A stretch of 64,000 nt of DNA from Microvirga terricola (GTDB taxonomy: Bacteria; Pseudomonadota; Alphaproteobacteria; Rhizobiales; Beijerinckiaceae), in contig NZ_JAATJS010000003.1 of assembly GCF_011777495.1 (NCBI RefSeq), forward strand, positions 729,831 to 793,830, written 5' to 3'. Positions within the stretch are counted from its first letter, which is position 1. Every line of letters starts with the position of its first letter. Positions 28,938-38,185 of this stretch are shown one piece after another. A program made the translations under genes and the position numbers. The notes beneath the pieces are model-generated. The model saw only the letters and a list, made by a program, of their open reading frames with translations, ran no database searches and was not told where the DNA came from.

Positions 28938-28986
28938 CAATTGAGCTCCATTCATGGCGATTGCCGGAATCTGGCGGGAAGGGCAG
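28938..28986 (+). pseudogene. 49-bp fragment of an SRAP (YedK/HMCES-like) gene
   Basis: The frame through 28943 reads APFMAIAGIWREGQ, a conserved segment of SOS-response-associated peptidases. It is preceded by a stop codon where the intact copy near 47515 has Gly. The DNA closely matches 47515-47563. It runs directly into an epimerase fragment, so it is a piece placed by rearrangement. Confidence 0.55.
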
Positions 28987-29190
28987 GGAGGCGGCATCGC
29001 TGCCGCGCTGCTCCGCCACGGCTGGCAGGTTCGCGGACTGGCTCGCAATGTCGCCACAGCCCGCAATGCTGGCCCGGCGCAGATCGAGTGGATCGAAGGC
29101 GACACCATGCAAGGCGTTGACGTTGTCCGGGTTGCCAAGGGCGCGGCGATTATCGTGCATGCGGTGAACCCGCCCGGCTGCCGCGACGGA
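28987..29190 (+). pseudogene. N-terminal fragment of an NAD(P)-dependent epimerase/NmrA-like gene
   Basis: The frame reads GGIAAALLRHGWQVRGLARN, then IEWIEGDTMQGVDVV and IIVHAVNPPGCRD. This is the first third of an NAD(P)-binding epimerase, lacking its first glycine-rich strand. It stops matching exactly where the convergent thioredoxin-like gene ends (29191). An open frame continues to 29400 only because it is antisense to that gene. Confidence 0.55.
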
Positions 29191-30375
29191 TCAGCCAAAC
29201 GTGAACGCAAAAGCCTCCACGCCCGGAGTGAGAAACTCAATCTCGAATTGGCGATCGGCGATCGGTTTCGATTGTCGGATCAACTGGTACAGACGCTGCT
29301 CGGTCGCTGTACCGTCGCCTTGTTCGTCAATGTCAGTTCCGCGAGCCGCGCCTGGCGCCTTTCCATCGATCAGCACGCGAAATCTCACGGACGGCCCTGA
29401 CGCTGCCGGACCCATGACAAGATGAAGATCGCGAGCGTGAAAACGGTACGCCATGGTTCCGTTGGCCTTATTCAGCGCGGCCCTGTCGCTCTTCACCGTC
29501 CAATCGCCAGATAGCGCCCATTCATTCAAGCGCAACCCTACGGGCAGATCATACATGCGAGGCTTATCCAAGAGCGCCCCACCGGGCGATGCAAAGCTCT
29601 CGGTGCGATCATACCCGACATAATTTTCCGGGGACTTCAGATTGCTCCAATCCGCGGCCGCTTCAATTCCTTGGGCCTCGACCGACACGGGTTCACGGTT
29701 GATCCCGCGCATTCCCGCCTCGGCCAGCAATGCTTGAATAATCATCTCCGACTGCTCGTATGAGCCCTCGCCAAAATGATGATGTCGAACCCGCCCCTGC
29801 GCATCAATGAAATAAAGCGCCGGCCAATATTGGTTCTCAAAGGCTCGCCATATGACATGCTCATTATCCACAGCGACCGGATAATCGATCCGCATCTCTT
29901 TCACAGATCGGCGGACATTATTGATGTTCTTCTCAAATGCGAACTCCGGTGCGTGGACGCCGATCACCGCTAATCCTTGATCCTTGTATTTCTCTGCCCA
30001 GGCGCGGACATGGGGCAGTGTGCGCAGCCAGTTGATGCAGGTGTAGGTCCAGAAATCAACGAGGACGACTTTTCCACGCAACGCCGACGCCGTTAGGGGC
30101 GGTGAATTGAGCCACTCGTCCGCGCGCTCAAGAGACGCGATCTCGGATTGACCGGAAATTTGGCCAATGGGCAATCCGTGCAGGAACGGCACCCGTAGCC
30201 CCAAGGATGTTGTCGGCGCGTTCATATCACCCGCAAAACCAACATTCGGCGCAGCGATAGCGGTAGCAAATGCCGCAGCGGGCACGCCCACGGGAAGAAC
30301 ATTCAACGCACCTGCGGCGGCAGCCGAGGCGACCAGGAGGTCGCGCCGGTTCGGGACTGATGATGGCGCCGACAT
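29191..30375 (-). CDS. Tat-exported thioredoxin-fold protein with single active-site Cys (DipZ C-terminal-like)
   Basis: This 394-residue protein starts at ATG 30375. A Tat signal (NRRDLLVASAAAAG) directs it folded to the periplasm. A redoxin domain begins near residue 90, with the active-site region WTYTCINWLRTLP. Cys113 has Trp116 in place of the second Cys of CxxC, so it cannot form the usual disulfide. The C-terminal half matches the extra domain of DipZ-like proteins (VGLRLNEWALSGDWTV, MAYRFHARDLHLVMGP). The role is probably thiol-peroxidase-like or scaffold. This is uncertain. Downstream sequence is the fragment patch. Confidence 0.8.
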   Translation of the reverse strand: MSAPSSVPNRRDLLVASAAAAGALNVLPVGVPAAAFATAIAAPNVGFAGDMNAPTTSLGLRVPFLHGLPIGQISGQSEIASLERADEWLNSPPLTASALRGKVVLVDFWTYTCINWLRTLPHVRAWAEKYKDQGLAVIGVHAPEFAFEKNINNVRRSVKEMRIDYPVAVDNEHVIWRAFENQYWPALYFIDAQGRVRHHHFGEGSYEQSEMIIQALLAEAGMRGINREPVSVEAQGIEAAADWSNLKSPENYVGYDRTESFASPGGALLDKPRMYDLPVGLRLNEWALSGDWTVKSDRAALNKANGTMAYRFHARDLHLVMGPAASGPSVRFRVLIDGKAPGAARGTDIDEQGDGTATEQRLYQLIRQSKPIADRQFEIEFLTPGVEAFAFTFG

Positions 30376-30809
30376 TGAATTGATCGTCTCCAAAACCACA
30401 AGGTTGATCGATGAGGGCAATGAGGCCCAATGCTATTGGATACTGCCAAGACGAAGAGGTATCGAGGCGAATTCATGCGAGCTTCTTCCGGCCCAGTGGC
30501 ACCGCAAGTCGGCCTGATCGATACTTTCGATCATTGTGCTGTCTGTCCGAAGAATAAAGATGGCTGATTGTTGTTCCAAAGACCGCCACTAATGTCGTGG
30601 TCGCTCCGGCGATGACGCTCCTTGGTTGAGCCGCTCAGCTCAGCGCAATGGAATGAAGGTCGCGTCGGATTCTAACCATAAGTTCGTTGACGACGTGATC
30701 AGTTCGCACGGCAAATCATGTCTCGCCGCTGCCATTCGCATCCGTATCGGAAACCTTGCCTGGTCCAGCCAGTTGTAATGCTCGGAGCTTTCAAAAAGAG
30801 GAGGTCGCA
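30376..30809. other. Intergenic region between thioredoxin-like and CsbD genes
   Basis: About 430 bp carrying two divergent promoters. No gene is supported. The only element I can point to is the stress-type promoter described at 30749-30774. AGGAGG before 30810 is a strong ribosome site for csbD. Confidence 0.4.
30749..30774 (+). promoter_or_regulatory. Possible EcfG (general stress sigma) promoter of csbD
   Basis: GGAAAC at 30749-30754, a 17-bp spacer and GTT at 30772-30774 resemble the alphaproteobacterial EcfG pattern GGAAC-N16/17-CGTT, with one extra A. It lies 36 bp before the start of a csbD gene, a typical member of that regulon. This is a weaker match than the one at 43916-43940. 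Confidence 0.35.
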
Positions 30810-31013
30810 ATGGACTGGAACCGAGTTCAAGGAAACTGGAAACAGGCGCGGGGAAAAATCAAGGAGCAGTGGGGAAAGCTCACTGACGATGATCTCGATG
30901 TCATCAATGGCCAGCGTGACCAATTGGAAGGGAAGATTCAGGAGCGTTACGGCTTGGCAATGGACCGTGTCCGCCACGATGTTGACGCTTGGTTTCGTCA
31001 ACAAAAATGGTGA
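30810..31013 (+). CDS. CsbD family stress protein
   Basis: This small hydrophilic protein of 67 residues starts MDWNRVQGNWKQARGKIKEQ and contains WGKLTDDDLDVINGQRDQLEG. This is the full CsbD domain. CsbD proteins are abundant under general stress, and their biochemical role is unknown. ATG 30810 follows AGGAGG at the right distance. It is probably transcribed alone from a stress promoter upstream. Confidence 0.9.
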   Translation: MDWNRVQGNWKQARGKIKEQWGKLTDDDLDVINGQRDQLEGKIQERYGLAMDRVRHDVDAWFRQQKW

Positions 31014-31119
31014 CGAGAACAGCTCTCTGCCGATCAAGCTCGGCAAACTTCAGTGAGTGGGTCTATTAGCCGGACATCTCTGTTTTGTCTGCACTCGACG
31101 GGGTGAGAGGAGGGCAGCG

Positions 31120-32094
31120 ATGCGCGCATTCGCTTCGCCAGTTGTGCTTGCCGCACTCTGCACCACGAGCCCGGCCTTGCCGCAGACGGCGCAGACGCCG
31201 TTCGGCGATGTTGCCCATCACGTGGTCCGAGTGGACGGGCTTCGCTTCCACTATGTGACCGCAGGTTCGGGCGAGCCGGTCGTCCTGCTCCCCGGCTGGC
31301 CTGAAAGCTGGATCGCCTGGCGCAAGGTTATCCCACTGCTCGTCAAGGCAGGACGGCAGGTCTATGTGCTCGATCCGCGTGGCTTTGGTGACAGTGACAA
31401 GCCGCAAGGTGGCTACGATCTCGACACTGCCGCCCGCAACATGCACGACTTCCTGGCGGAGACGGGGCTCATTCGCCCCGGCGGCGTCGATATCGTTGGG
31501 CACGATGTCGGGACCTGGATCGCCCATGCCCACGCCGCGGCATATCCCGGCGAGGTCAAGCGGCTGGTCCTGACCGAATCCAATGTGCCGGGTGTCTCGC
31601 CGCCGGCGCCCGTGGGCATCCCGAGCGAGGCCGTGAATCTCAAGTCCTGGCAATTCGCCTTCAATCGGCTGATCGACCTGCCCGAGATCCTCGTGCAAGG
31701 GCGCGAGCGCGCTTATCTCGCCTGGCTGTACGGGACGAAGAGCACGCGAACCTACGCGATCGAGCCCGCCGCGCTCGACGAATATGTCCGTGTCTTCTCG
31801 CAGCCCGGAGCCCTGCGGGCTGGCTTCGCTTGGTACCGCACCGCGTTCAGCCCGGAAGGGCTTGCCCAAGCCAAGGCGCGCGCCGCCCAGCGATTGCCGA
31901 TGCCCATGCTGGCGCTCGGCGGAGGAGACGGTGTCGGAGATGCTCTATACGCGGCGGTCGCAACGCTCGGAGACCGTGTCAAGGGCGGCGTGATAAAGGG
32001 CAGCGCGAACGAAGGCTGCGGGCACTTTCTGCCCGAGGAGTGCCCCGACGAACTTACCGCCGCGATCCTCGCCTTCTGGCGCGAGACTCCCTGA
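31120..32094 (+). CDS. Secreted alpha/beta hydrolase (epoxide hydrolase-like)
   Basis: This 324-residue protein starts at ATG 31120 (GGAGG upstream), with a signal peptide ending near residue 23 (SPALPQ). The oxyanion motif is LLPGWPESW, and the nucleophile elbow GHDVGTW has Asp instead of Ser, as in epoxide hydrolases and haloalkane dehalogenases. The late His lies in EGCGHFLPEE. Periplasmic location is likely. The next gene encodes a related hydrolase and is coupled or nearly so, so the two probably act on related substrates. Confidence 0.82.
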   Translation: MRAFASPVVLAALCTTSPALPQTAQTPFGDVAHHVVRVDGLRFHYVTAGSGEPVVLLPGWPESWIAWRKVIPLLVKAGRQVYVLDPRGFGDSDKPQGGYDLDTAARNMHDFLAETGLIRPGGVDIVGHDVGTWIAHAHAAAYPGEVKRLVLTESNVPGVSPPAPVGIPSEAVNLKSWQFAFNRLIDLPEILVQGRERAYLAWLYGTKSTRTYAIEPAALDEYVRVFSQPGALRAGFAWYRTAFSPEGLAQAKARAAQRLPMPMLALGGGDGVGDALYAAVATLGDRVKGGVIKGSANEGCGHFLPEECPDELTAAILAFWRETP

Positions 32095-32126
32095 TGAATA
32101 TCAAGAAGCCAATGGGAGAGAGGTCG

Positions 32127-33170
32127 ATGTCCGAAGACGTCAATCACGATCGCCGTCGCTTTTTGCGCAATGCGGCCATGACCGTTGCTGCGACCGAACT
32201 CGCCATGATCGGTTCGGCGGAGGCACAAACGAGCGGAGGAGCATCGCCCGCGATCAAGGCGGTGACGAGTACGTCGTTCGGCTCGCTGAAGCAGATTGAT
32301 GCCGGCGTCCTGAACGTCGGATACGCAGAAGCCGGCCCCGCGAATGGCTCTGTTGTCATTCTTCTGCATGGCTGGCCCTACGACATTCACAGCTATGTCG
32401 ATGTCGCGCCGTTGCTGGCATCGAAGGGTTACCGGGTCATCGTGCCCTACCTGCGCGGCTATGGCCCGACCCGCTTTCTTTCAAGTGAAACCTTCCGGAA
32501 CGGCCAGCCATCGGCGCTCGCGGTCGATATCACCGCGTTGATGGACGCGCTCAAGATCGAGAAGGCGATCCTCGCCGGCTTCGATTGGGGAGCGCGGACG
32601 GCCAACATTATCGCGGCGCTCTGGCCGGAGCGTTGCAAGGCCATGGTCTCGGTCAGCGGTTATCTGATCGGCAGCCAGGAAGCCGGCAAGATGCCGTTGC
32701 CGCCCAAGGCTGAGCTCCAATGGTGGTACCAGTTCTATTTCGCCACAGACCGCGGCCGCGCCGGCTACGATCAATACCGGCATGATTTTAACAAGCTCAT
32801 TTGGCAGCTCGCGTCGCCGAAATGGGATTTCGACGACGCCACATTCGATCGCACCGCGGCGTCCTTCGACAACCCGGATCATGTCAGCATCGTCATCCAT
32901 AATTATCGCTGGCGGCTCGGCCTGGCGGCCGGAGAGCCGAAATATGACGATCTGGAAAAGCGGCTCGCCGAAGGCCCGATCATTTCCGTGCCGACCATTA
33001 CGATGGAAGGCGATGCCAATGGGGCCCCGCACGCCGACGCCAGTTCCTATGCCAAGAAATTCTCGGGCAAATACGCCCACCGGCTTGTCACGGGCGGCGT
33101 AGGGCACAATTTGCCTCAGGAAGCGCCGCAGGCCTTTTTGGATGCGGTGGTCGAGGTTGATCGCTTTTGA
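32127..33170 (+). CDS. Tat-exported alpha/beta hydrolase (epoxide hydrolase-like)
   Basis: This 347-residue enzyme starts at ATG 32127, chosen because GGGAGAGAGG sits just before it. An in-frame ATG at 32094 overlaps the previous stop. A Tat signal (DRRRFLRNAAM ... GSAEAQ) is clear. The oxyanion motif is LLHGWPYD, the nucleophile motif AGFDWGARTA (Asp), and the His motif GGVGHNLPQEAP. Together with the previous gene and the molybdenum hydroxylase pair downstream, it suggests periplasmic processing of a hydrophobic or aromatic compound. The substrate is unknown. Confidence 0.82.
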   Translation: MSEDVNHDRRRFLRNAAMTVAATELAMIGSAEAQTSGGASPAIKAVTSTSFGSLKQIDAGVLNVGYAEAGPANGSVVILLHGWPYDIHSYVDVAPLLASKGYRVIVPYLRGYGPTRFLSSETFRNGQPSALAVDITALMDALKIEKAILAGFDWGARTANIIAALWPERCKAMVSVSGYLIGSQEAGKMPLPPKAELQWWYQFYFATDRGRAGYDQYRHDFNKLIWQLASPKWDFDDATFDRTAASFDNPDHVSIVIHNYRWRLGLAAGEPKYDDLEKRLAEGPIISVPTITMEGDANGAPHADASSYAKKFSGKYAHRLVTGGVGHNLPQEAPQAFLDAVVEVDRF

Positions 33171-33274
33171 TCGGCGTTCGTCTGCTTCAAAGTCCCGCTC
33201 GCTGAAGTCAAACGGCGAAAAGCGTCGATGGATAGCGTTGCTGATTGCCGTTCGCAGTTCAAGGTGAGGACGCC

Positions 33275-33745
33275 ATGGCCTTTGTGATCAAAGTCAACGG
33301 GAACTCGCATAGCGTCGATGTCGACGGCGACACGCCGCTCCTCTGGGTGTTGCGCGACGTGCTCGGCATGACGGGCACAAAGTTCGGCTGCGGCGCAGCG
33401 CTCTGTGGCGCCTGCACCGTGCATGTCGACGGCGTCGCAACTCGGTCCTGTGTCACGCCGATCGACAGCGTGGGCAGTTCCGAGATCACGACCATCGAGG
33501 CAATCGGCGCGACAGCGGCGGGCGCCAAGATCCAGAAGGCCTGGCTCGACCTGGAGGTCGTTCAGTGCGGCTACTGCCAGTCGGGGCAGATCATGTCCGC
33601 TTCGGCGCTCCTTGCGAGCAACTCACACCCGACGGACGCCGACATCGATGAAGCCATGTCCGGCAACATCTGCCGCTGCGGGACCTATCTCCGCATTCGT
33701 GACGCGATCAAGCAGGCCGCGCAATCGAGCGGACAGGGAGGCTAA
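33275..33745 (+). CDS. Isoquinoline 1-oxidoreductase-like (2Fe-2S) small subunit
   Basis: The 156-residue subunit has an N-terminal plant-ferredoxin cluster (Cys39, 44, 47 and 59 in CGAALCGAC...C). The second cluster is a four-helix type (CGYCQSGQ at 98-101, NICRCGTY at 132-135). This is the IorA/CoxS layout. It passes electrons from the Mo site of the large subunit, whose gene begins two bases after its stop. ATG 33275 follows an AAGGTGAGG ribosome site. Periplasmic versions are carried out by the Tat signal on the large subunit. Confidence 0.9.
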   Translation: MAFVIKVNGNSHSVDVDGDTPLLWVLRDVLGMTGTKFGCGAALCGACTVHVDGVATRSCVTPIDSVGSSEITTIEAIGATAAGAKIQKAWLDLEVVQCGYCQSGQIMSASALLASNSHPTDADIDEAMSGNICRCGTYLRIRDAIKQAAQSSGQGG

Positions 33746-33747
33746 CC

Positions 33748-35943
33748 ATGGCCATCGAGCACCTCCCATCCCGGCCCGGCGCCCCGGAACATGCTGGATC
33801 GGCGCTCTCCCGGCGCAGGTTCCTGCAGGTTGGAGTGGCCGCAGGCGGCGGTCTCATGCTGGGCCTGAGGTTACCGTTCGCCGGTGACGCCAGGGCGGCG
33901 GATGCCGATGGTTTCGAGCCGAACGCCTTTATCCGTATCGGCGGCGACGGACAGGTTGTCCTGACCATGCCCTATGTCGAGATGGGGCAGGGCACCTATA
34001 CCTCGATCCCGATGCTGATTGCCGAAGAGCTGGAGGTCGACCTGCCACAGGTGCGGCTGGAACATGCGCCGCCGAACGAAAAACTGTACGCCAATCCGCT
34101 GCTGGGGGTGCAGGCGACCGGCAACTCGAACGCGGTCCGCGGGGCGTGGCGGCCCTTGCGCGAGGCCGGTGCGACGGCCAGAACCATGCTGGTGGCCGCG
34201 GCGGCAAAACGATGGAACGTCGATCCCGCGTCCTGCCGCGCGCAAAGCGGTGAGGTGCTTCACGCGCCGACCGGGAGACGGATCGCCTATGGCCAACTCG
34301 CCGCTGAGGCGGCCCGCATGCCCGTCCCGGAAAACGTCGCGCTCAAGCGACCGGAGGAGTTCCGTCTCATAGGCACCCCGGCCAAGCGGCTGGACACGCC
34401 GGCGAAGGTCAACGGAACCGCCGTCTACGGCATCGATGCTCGGCCGCCAGGCGTGAAGATCGCAACCCTGGCGCAATCGCCCGTCTTCGGCGGTCGGTTG
34501 AAGAACGTGGATGATACAGCGGCCAAGGCCGTGAAGGGCGTACGTCAGATCGTGCGACTCGACGACGCCGTCGCGGTCGTGGCTGACCATATGGGGGCGG
34601 CGAAGAAGGGGCTCGCGGCCCTGGTGATCGAGTGGGACGACGGTCCGCATGCCAAGCTCAGCACCAGTCAGATCGCGAGCGAACTCGAAACGGCGACGCT
34701 CAATCCGGGAGCGGTGGCGCAGGATACCGGCAACACCGACAAGGCCATGGCGAGGGCCGTTAGCAAAGTCGAGGCGATCTACGAGGTTCCGTTCCTGGCG
34801 CATGCCACGATGGAGCCGATGAACTGCACGGTTCACGTCCGCGAGGGCGGGTGCGAAGTCTGGGTCGGTAGCCAAGTCATGGCGCGCGTCCAGGCTGCGG
34901 CGGCGACAACAGCCGGCTTGCCCTTGGACAAGGTCGTGGTCCACAACCATCTGATCGGCGGCGGGTTTGGCCGACGGCTCGAAGCCGATGGCGTCATTCG
35001 GGCCGTCCAGATCGCCAAGCAGGTCGACGGTCCCGTCAAGGTCGTCTGGACGCGCGAGGAAGATATCCAGCACGACATGTACCGGCCCTATTGGTTCGAT
35101 CGGATTTCTGCCGGTCTGGACGAGAAGGGCATGCCGGTCGCCTGGAACCATCGCTTTGCCGGCTCCTCGGTCATTGCGCGATGGCTCCCGCCGGCATTCC
35201 AAAACGGGCTCGACTCCGACACCACCGAAGGGGCGATCGATCTGCTTTATGCGCTCCCGAACGTCCACGTAGAGTATGTGCGGGTGGAACCTCCGGGCAT
35301 TCCGACCGCCTTCTGGCGCAGCGTCGGGCCGTCACACAACGTGTTCGTGACGGAAAGCTTCATGGACGAACTGGCCGCGGCGGCAAAGCAGGACCCGGTT
35401 GCGTATCGGCTGGCCCTTCTCGACCAGGCGCCCCGCGCCAAAGCGGTCCTAGTGCTGGCAGCAGAGAAGGCCGGCTGGGGACAGCGATTGCCGGACAGGG
35501 TTGGCCGTGGCGTCTCCTTGCAGTACGTGTTCGCGAGCTATCTGGCCCAAGTGGCCGAAGTCGAGGTCTCGAAGGATGGTGCGGTTCGCGTCCGGCGCGT
35601 CGTCTGCGCCGTCGATTGCGGCACCGCCGTCAATCCCGATACCATCCGGGCTCAGATCCAAAGCGGCGTTATCTTCGGCATCACCGCGGCGCTCTATGGC
35701 GAGATCACGCTCAAGAATGGACGAGTCGAGCAAGCCAACTTCGACACCTACCAGATGCTGCGCATGAACGAGGCGCCGGCCATCGAGGTCTACATCGTCC
35801 AGAATTCCGAGCTGCCCGGCGGGATCGGCGAAACCGGGACCTCGGCGATCATGCCTGCGGTCGCCAACGCGGTGTTTGCTGCAACCGGCAAGCGCTTGCG
35901 GAAGCTGCCAATCGATCCCGCTGCGCTGAAGCAGTCGCCGTGA
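33748..35943 (+). CDS. Isoquinoline 1-oxidoreductase-like molybdopterin subunit
   Basis: This 731-residue large subunit is of the xanthine dehydrogenase superfamily and carries a Tat signal (SRRRFLQVGVAAGGG). It contains the cofactor-binding phrases MGQGTYTSIPMLIAEEL, GGGFGRRLEADGV and late GGIGETGTSAIMPA, whose Glu is the conserved catalytic residue. IorB-type enzymes hydroxylate N-heterocycles or oxidise aldehydes in the periplasm. With the small subunit it forms a two-subunit enzyme lacking FAD, so it passes electrons to a cytochrome or quinone. No chaperone (XdhC) gene is adjacent. Confidence 0.9.
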   Translation: MAIEHLPSRPGAPEHAGSALSRRRFLQVGVAAGGGLMLGLRLPFAGDARAADADGFEPNAFIRIGGDGQVVLTMPYVEMGQGTYTSIPMLIAEELEVDLPQVRLEHAPPNEKLYANPLLGVQATGNSNAVRGAWRPLREAGATARTMLVAAAAKRWNVDPASCRAQSGEVLHAPTGRRIAYGQLAAEAARMPVPENVALKRPEEFRLIGTPAKRLDTPAKVNGTAVYGIDARPPGVKIATLAQSPVFGGRLKNVDDTAAKAVKGVRQIVRLDDAVAVVADHMGAAKKGLAALVIEWDDGPHAKLSTSQIASELETATLNPGAVAQDTGNTDKAMARAVSKVEAIYEVPFLAHATMEPMNCTVHVREGGCEVWVGSQVMARVQAAAATTAGLPLDKVVVHNHLIGGGFGRRLEADGVIRAVQIAKQVDGPVKVVWTREEDIQHDMYRPYWFDRISAGLDEKGMPVAWNHRFAGSSVIARWLPPAFQNGLDSDTTEGAIDLLYALPNVHVEYVRVEPPGIPTAFWRSVGPSHNVFVTESFMDELAAAAKQDPVAYRLALLDQAPRAKAVLVLAAEKAGWGQRLPDRVGRGVSLQYVFASYLAQVAEVEVSKDGAVRVRRVVCAVDCGTAVNPDTIRAQIQSGVIFGITAALYGEITLKNGRVEQANFDTYQMLRMNEAPAIEVYIVQNSELPGGIGETGTSAIMPAVANAVFAATGKRLRKLPIDPAALKQSP

Positions 35944-36348
35944 GTGGTGATCCTTGTGGCCCTCGCGGCAAGACAAGGAGGACCCGGACTTGATCCGGGC
36001 ACCCACGTCTTTGCCCACGGTGTTGAGCCAGTCACCCGTCATCCCCGATCTCGTGCCGGCAATCCACGTCTTCTTCGCCCCGGCCCGTAAATTTCGCTTC
36101 GGAACGACGCGCTTCGCCTTCGTCATCACCGCACTTGTTGCGGCCATTCAAGCCTTTGCTTGCGACCTATCATGACAGCCGGCTTGTCGTTGTCCTGAGC
36201 GCATTCTGCTGAACAAAAATCGTCCGCGCGACTTTCCAGTAAGCTGAAGAACAGCAGCCCGAAGGCGCACGGATGCGTTCGCGTACGCGGTGGTTCCGAG
36301 AGTGCCGACATTGCAAGCTACCGCTACCAAACTCGGAGGATACGGATC
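35944..36348. other. Intergenic region with short interspersed palindromic sequences
   Basis: About 400 bp without a supported gene. GGACCCGG ... CCGGG arms near 35980-36000 and the phrase around 36040-36070 resemble short palindromic elements scattered in many Hyphomicrobiales genomes. This is recognition by eye only. The end carries GGAGG before the sulfatase ATG. Confidence 0.35.
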
Positions 36349-38037
36349 ATGTGTATCGGAAGAAGTACCGCGTTAGGCGTACTCGCAGTGTCCGTTGCCA
36401 TGATGGTGGCGAGTCCGCAGGCGACAGCGCAGCAACCGAAAAAGCCCAACATTCTTGTGATCATGGGTGACGATGTCGGCTGGTTCAATGTCGGCGCCTA
36501 CCATCGCGGGATCATGGCGGGCAAGACGCCGAACCTCGACAAGTTGGCGTCCGACGGCATGTTGTTCACGGACTATTACGCAGAAGCAAGTTGCACCGCG
36601 GGGCGCGCCAACTTCATCACAGGTGAGCTGCCGATCCGCACCGGATTGACCACCGTGGGGCAGGCTGGGGCCGACGTCGGCATCCCGGATCAGGCCGTCA
36701 CGATAGCAACCGCCTTGAAGGAACAAGGCTACACCACGGGGCAGTTCGGCAAGAACCACCTTGGCGACCTGAACAAGTATCTCCCGACCTTACACGGCTT
36801 CGACGAGTTCTTCGGATATCTGTACCACCTCGACGCCATGTCCGATCCCTACTGGTTCTCGTTTCCAGCCGATCAGGACTTTTACAACAAATACGGGCCG
36901 CGCAGCCTGATCCACAGCTACGCGACAGACAAGGACGACTCCACCGAGATGCCGCGCTGGGGCAAGATCGGTAAGCAGAGGATCGTCGACGAAGGCCCCC
37001 TGCCGCCGTTCCCGGACATGTCGAACGTGCCGAACATGCACGACTTGCCGTTCCTGAAGGCGAAGTACGACATGACGACCTTCGACGAGGTGTTGGTCAA
37101 GGCCTCCAACGACTTCATGGACAAGGCCAAGAAGGACAACAAGCCGTTCTTCATTTGGCACAACACGACGCGCATGCACGTCTGGACGTTCCTGTCGAAG
37201 AAATACGGATCGCAGCAGAACAGTCAGACGGGCTACGGCCTCGAGGAAGCCGGCATGGCGCAGCTCGATGACAGCGTCGGCGCGCTGCTCAAGCATCTCG
37301 ATGATATCGGCGAAGCCAACAACACCATCGTCATCTTCACCACGGACAACGGCGCGGAAGTGTTCACGTGGCCGGATGGCGGCATGACGCCGTTCAAGAA
37401 CACCAAGGGCACCGTCGGTGAGGGCGGTTTCCGGGTGCCCAGCATTATCCGCTGGCCGGGCCAGGTTAAGCCGGGCACCGTCGAGAACGGCATATTCTCC
37501 GGCCTCGACTGGTTCCCCACATTGCTGGCGGCGGCGGGCGATCCCAACATTACCGACAAACTGCTGAAAGGCGTAAAACTCGGCGACCGGACCTACAAGA
37601 ACCATCTCGACGGTTACAACCAGATGGATCTGCTCACCGGCAAGGGCCCATCCAAGCGCCACGAGTTGTTCTACTTCGGAGGCCCGAACCTCGGTGCGGT
37701 TCGTCTCGATGACATGAAGTTCACATTCTTCGAGCAGCCTTGGGGATGGCCGGGGGAAAAGATCACGACCGACATGCCCACGTTGGTCAATCTTCGCTGG
37801 GATCCTTTCGAGCGTACGCCGATACTTCGCGGTCAGTCGACTAACACCGGCGCGCCCGCCTACATGAACGACTTCTTCGCTCGCGAGTTCTGGCGCTTCG
37901 TCATGGTGCAGCAATACGTCGAGCAGTTGGCGCTGACGGCAGTCGACTATCCGCCGATGCAGAAACCCGCTTCGTTCAATCTCGACGCGGTGAAAGAGAA
38001 GATCAAAGAGACGCTTCAGTCCCGCGAAGGTCAGTAG
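36349..38037 (+). CDS. Secreted sulfatase (arylsulfatase family)
   Basis: This 562-residue protein has a signal peptide ending near residue 28 (ATA|QQP). Metal-binding Asp residues are at 41-42 (MGDDVGW). The sulfatase activation motif SCTAGRANF is at 81-89, where Cys82 would be converted to formylglycine. Later TTDNGAEVFTWPDGG matches the family. It hydrolyses sulfate esters in the periplasm, allowing sulfur scavenging. It stands alone, followed by a repeat. Cys-type sulfatases need a formylglycine-generating enzyme. The SUMF1-like gene at 38446 is more likely nirV, so the activator may be elsewhere. Confidence 0.88.
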   Translation: MCIGRSTALGVLAVSVAMMVASPQATAQQPKKPNILVIMGDDVGWFNVGAYHRGIMAGKTPNLDKLASDGMLFTDYYAEASCTAGRANFITGELPIRTGLTTVGQAGADVGIPDQAVTIATALKEQGYTTGQFGKNHLGDLNKYLPTLHGFDEFFGYLYHLDAMSDPYWFSFPADQDFYNKYGPRSLIHSYATDKDDSTEMPRWGKIGKQRIVDEGPLPPFPDMSNVPNMHDLPFLKAKYDMTTFDEVLVKASNDFMDKAKKDNKPFFIWHNTTRMHVWTFLSKKYGSQQNSQTGYGLEEAGMAQLDDSVGALLKHLDDIGEANNTIVIFTTDNGAEVFTWPDGGMTPFKNTKGTVGEGGFRVPSIIRWPGQVKPGTVENGIFSGLDWFPTLLAAAGDPNITDKLLKGVKLGDRTYKNHLDGYNQMDLLTGKGPSKRHELFYFGGPNLGAVRLDDMKFTFFEQPWGWPGEKITTDMPTLVNLRWDPFERTPILRGQSTNTGAPAYMNDFFAREFWRFVMVQQYVEQLALTAVDYPPMQKPASFNLDAVKEKIKETLQSREGQ

Positions 38038-38185
38038 CGAATCTCAAACCGGGAGCGCGCGGCGCGGTGCTGAAGATGCCGGTGACGTTCTTCTACGATG
38101 AGGGATCGGTTGCGTAAGGAACGCCGGTGATCCCGATCCGCTTCGCGTCGCGGGTCCCGGATCGAGATGGCCGGGACGAGCCCGG
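38038..38185 (+). repeat. Direct repeat copy A (~148 bp) bracketing nirKV
   Basis: Starting right after the sulfatase stop, ~148 bp are nearly identical to 40678-40827 in the same orientation. A long internal run around 38078-38155 differs by about one base. The end (GCCGGGACGAGCCCGGCC) is palindromic. The other copy lies 2.6 kb away, beyond the nirK promoter. Confidence 0.85.

Noticed and set aside
33871..35268. 465-codon minus-strand open frame
   Set aside because: Antisense to the molybdopterin subunit gene, with no domain features.
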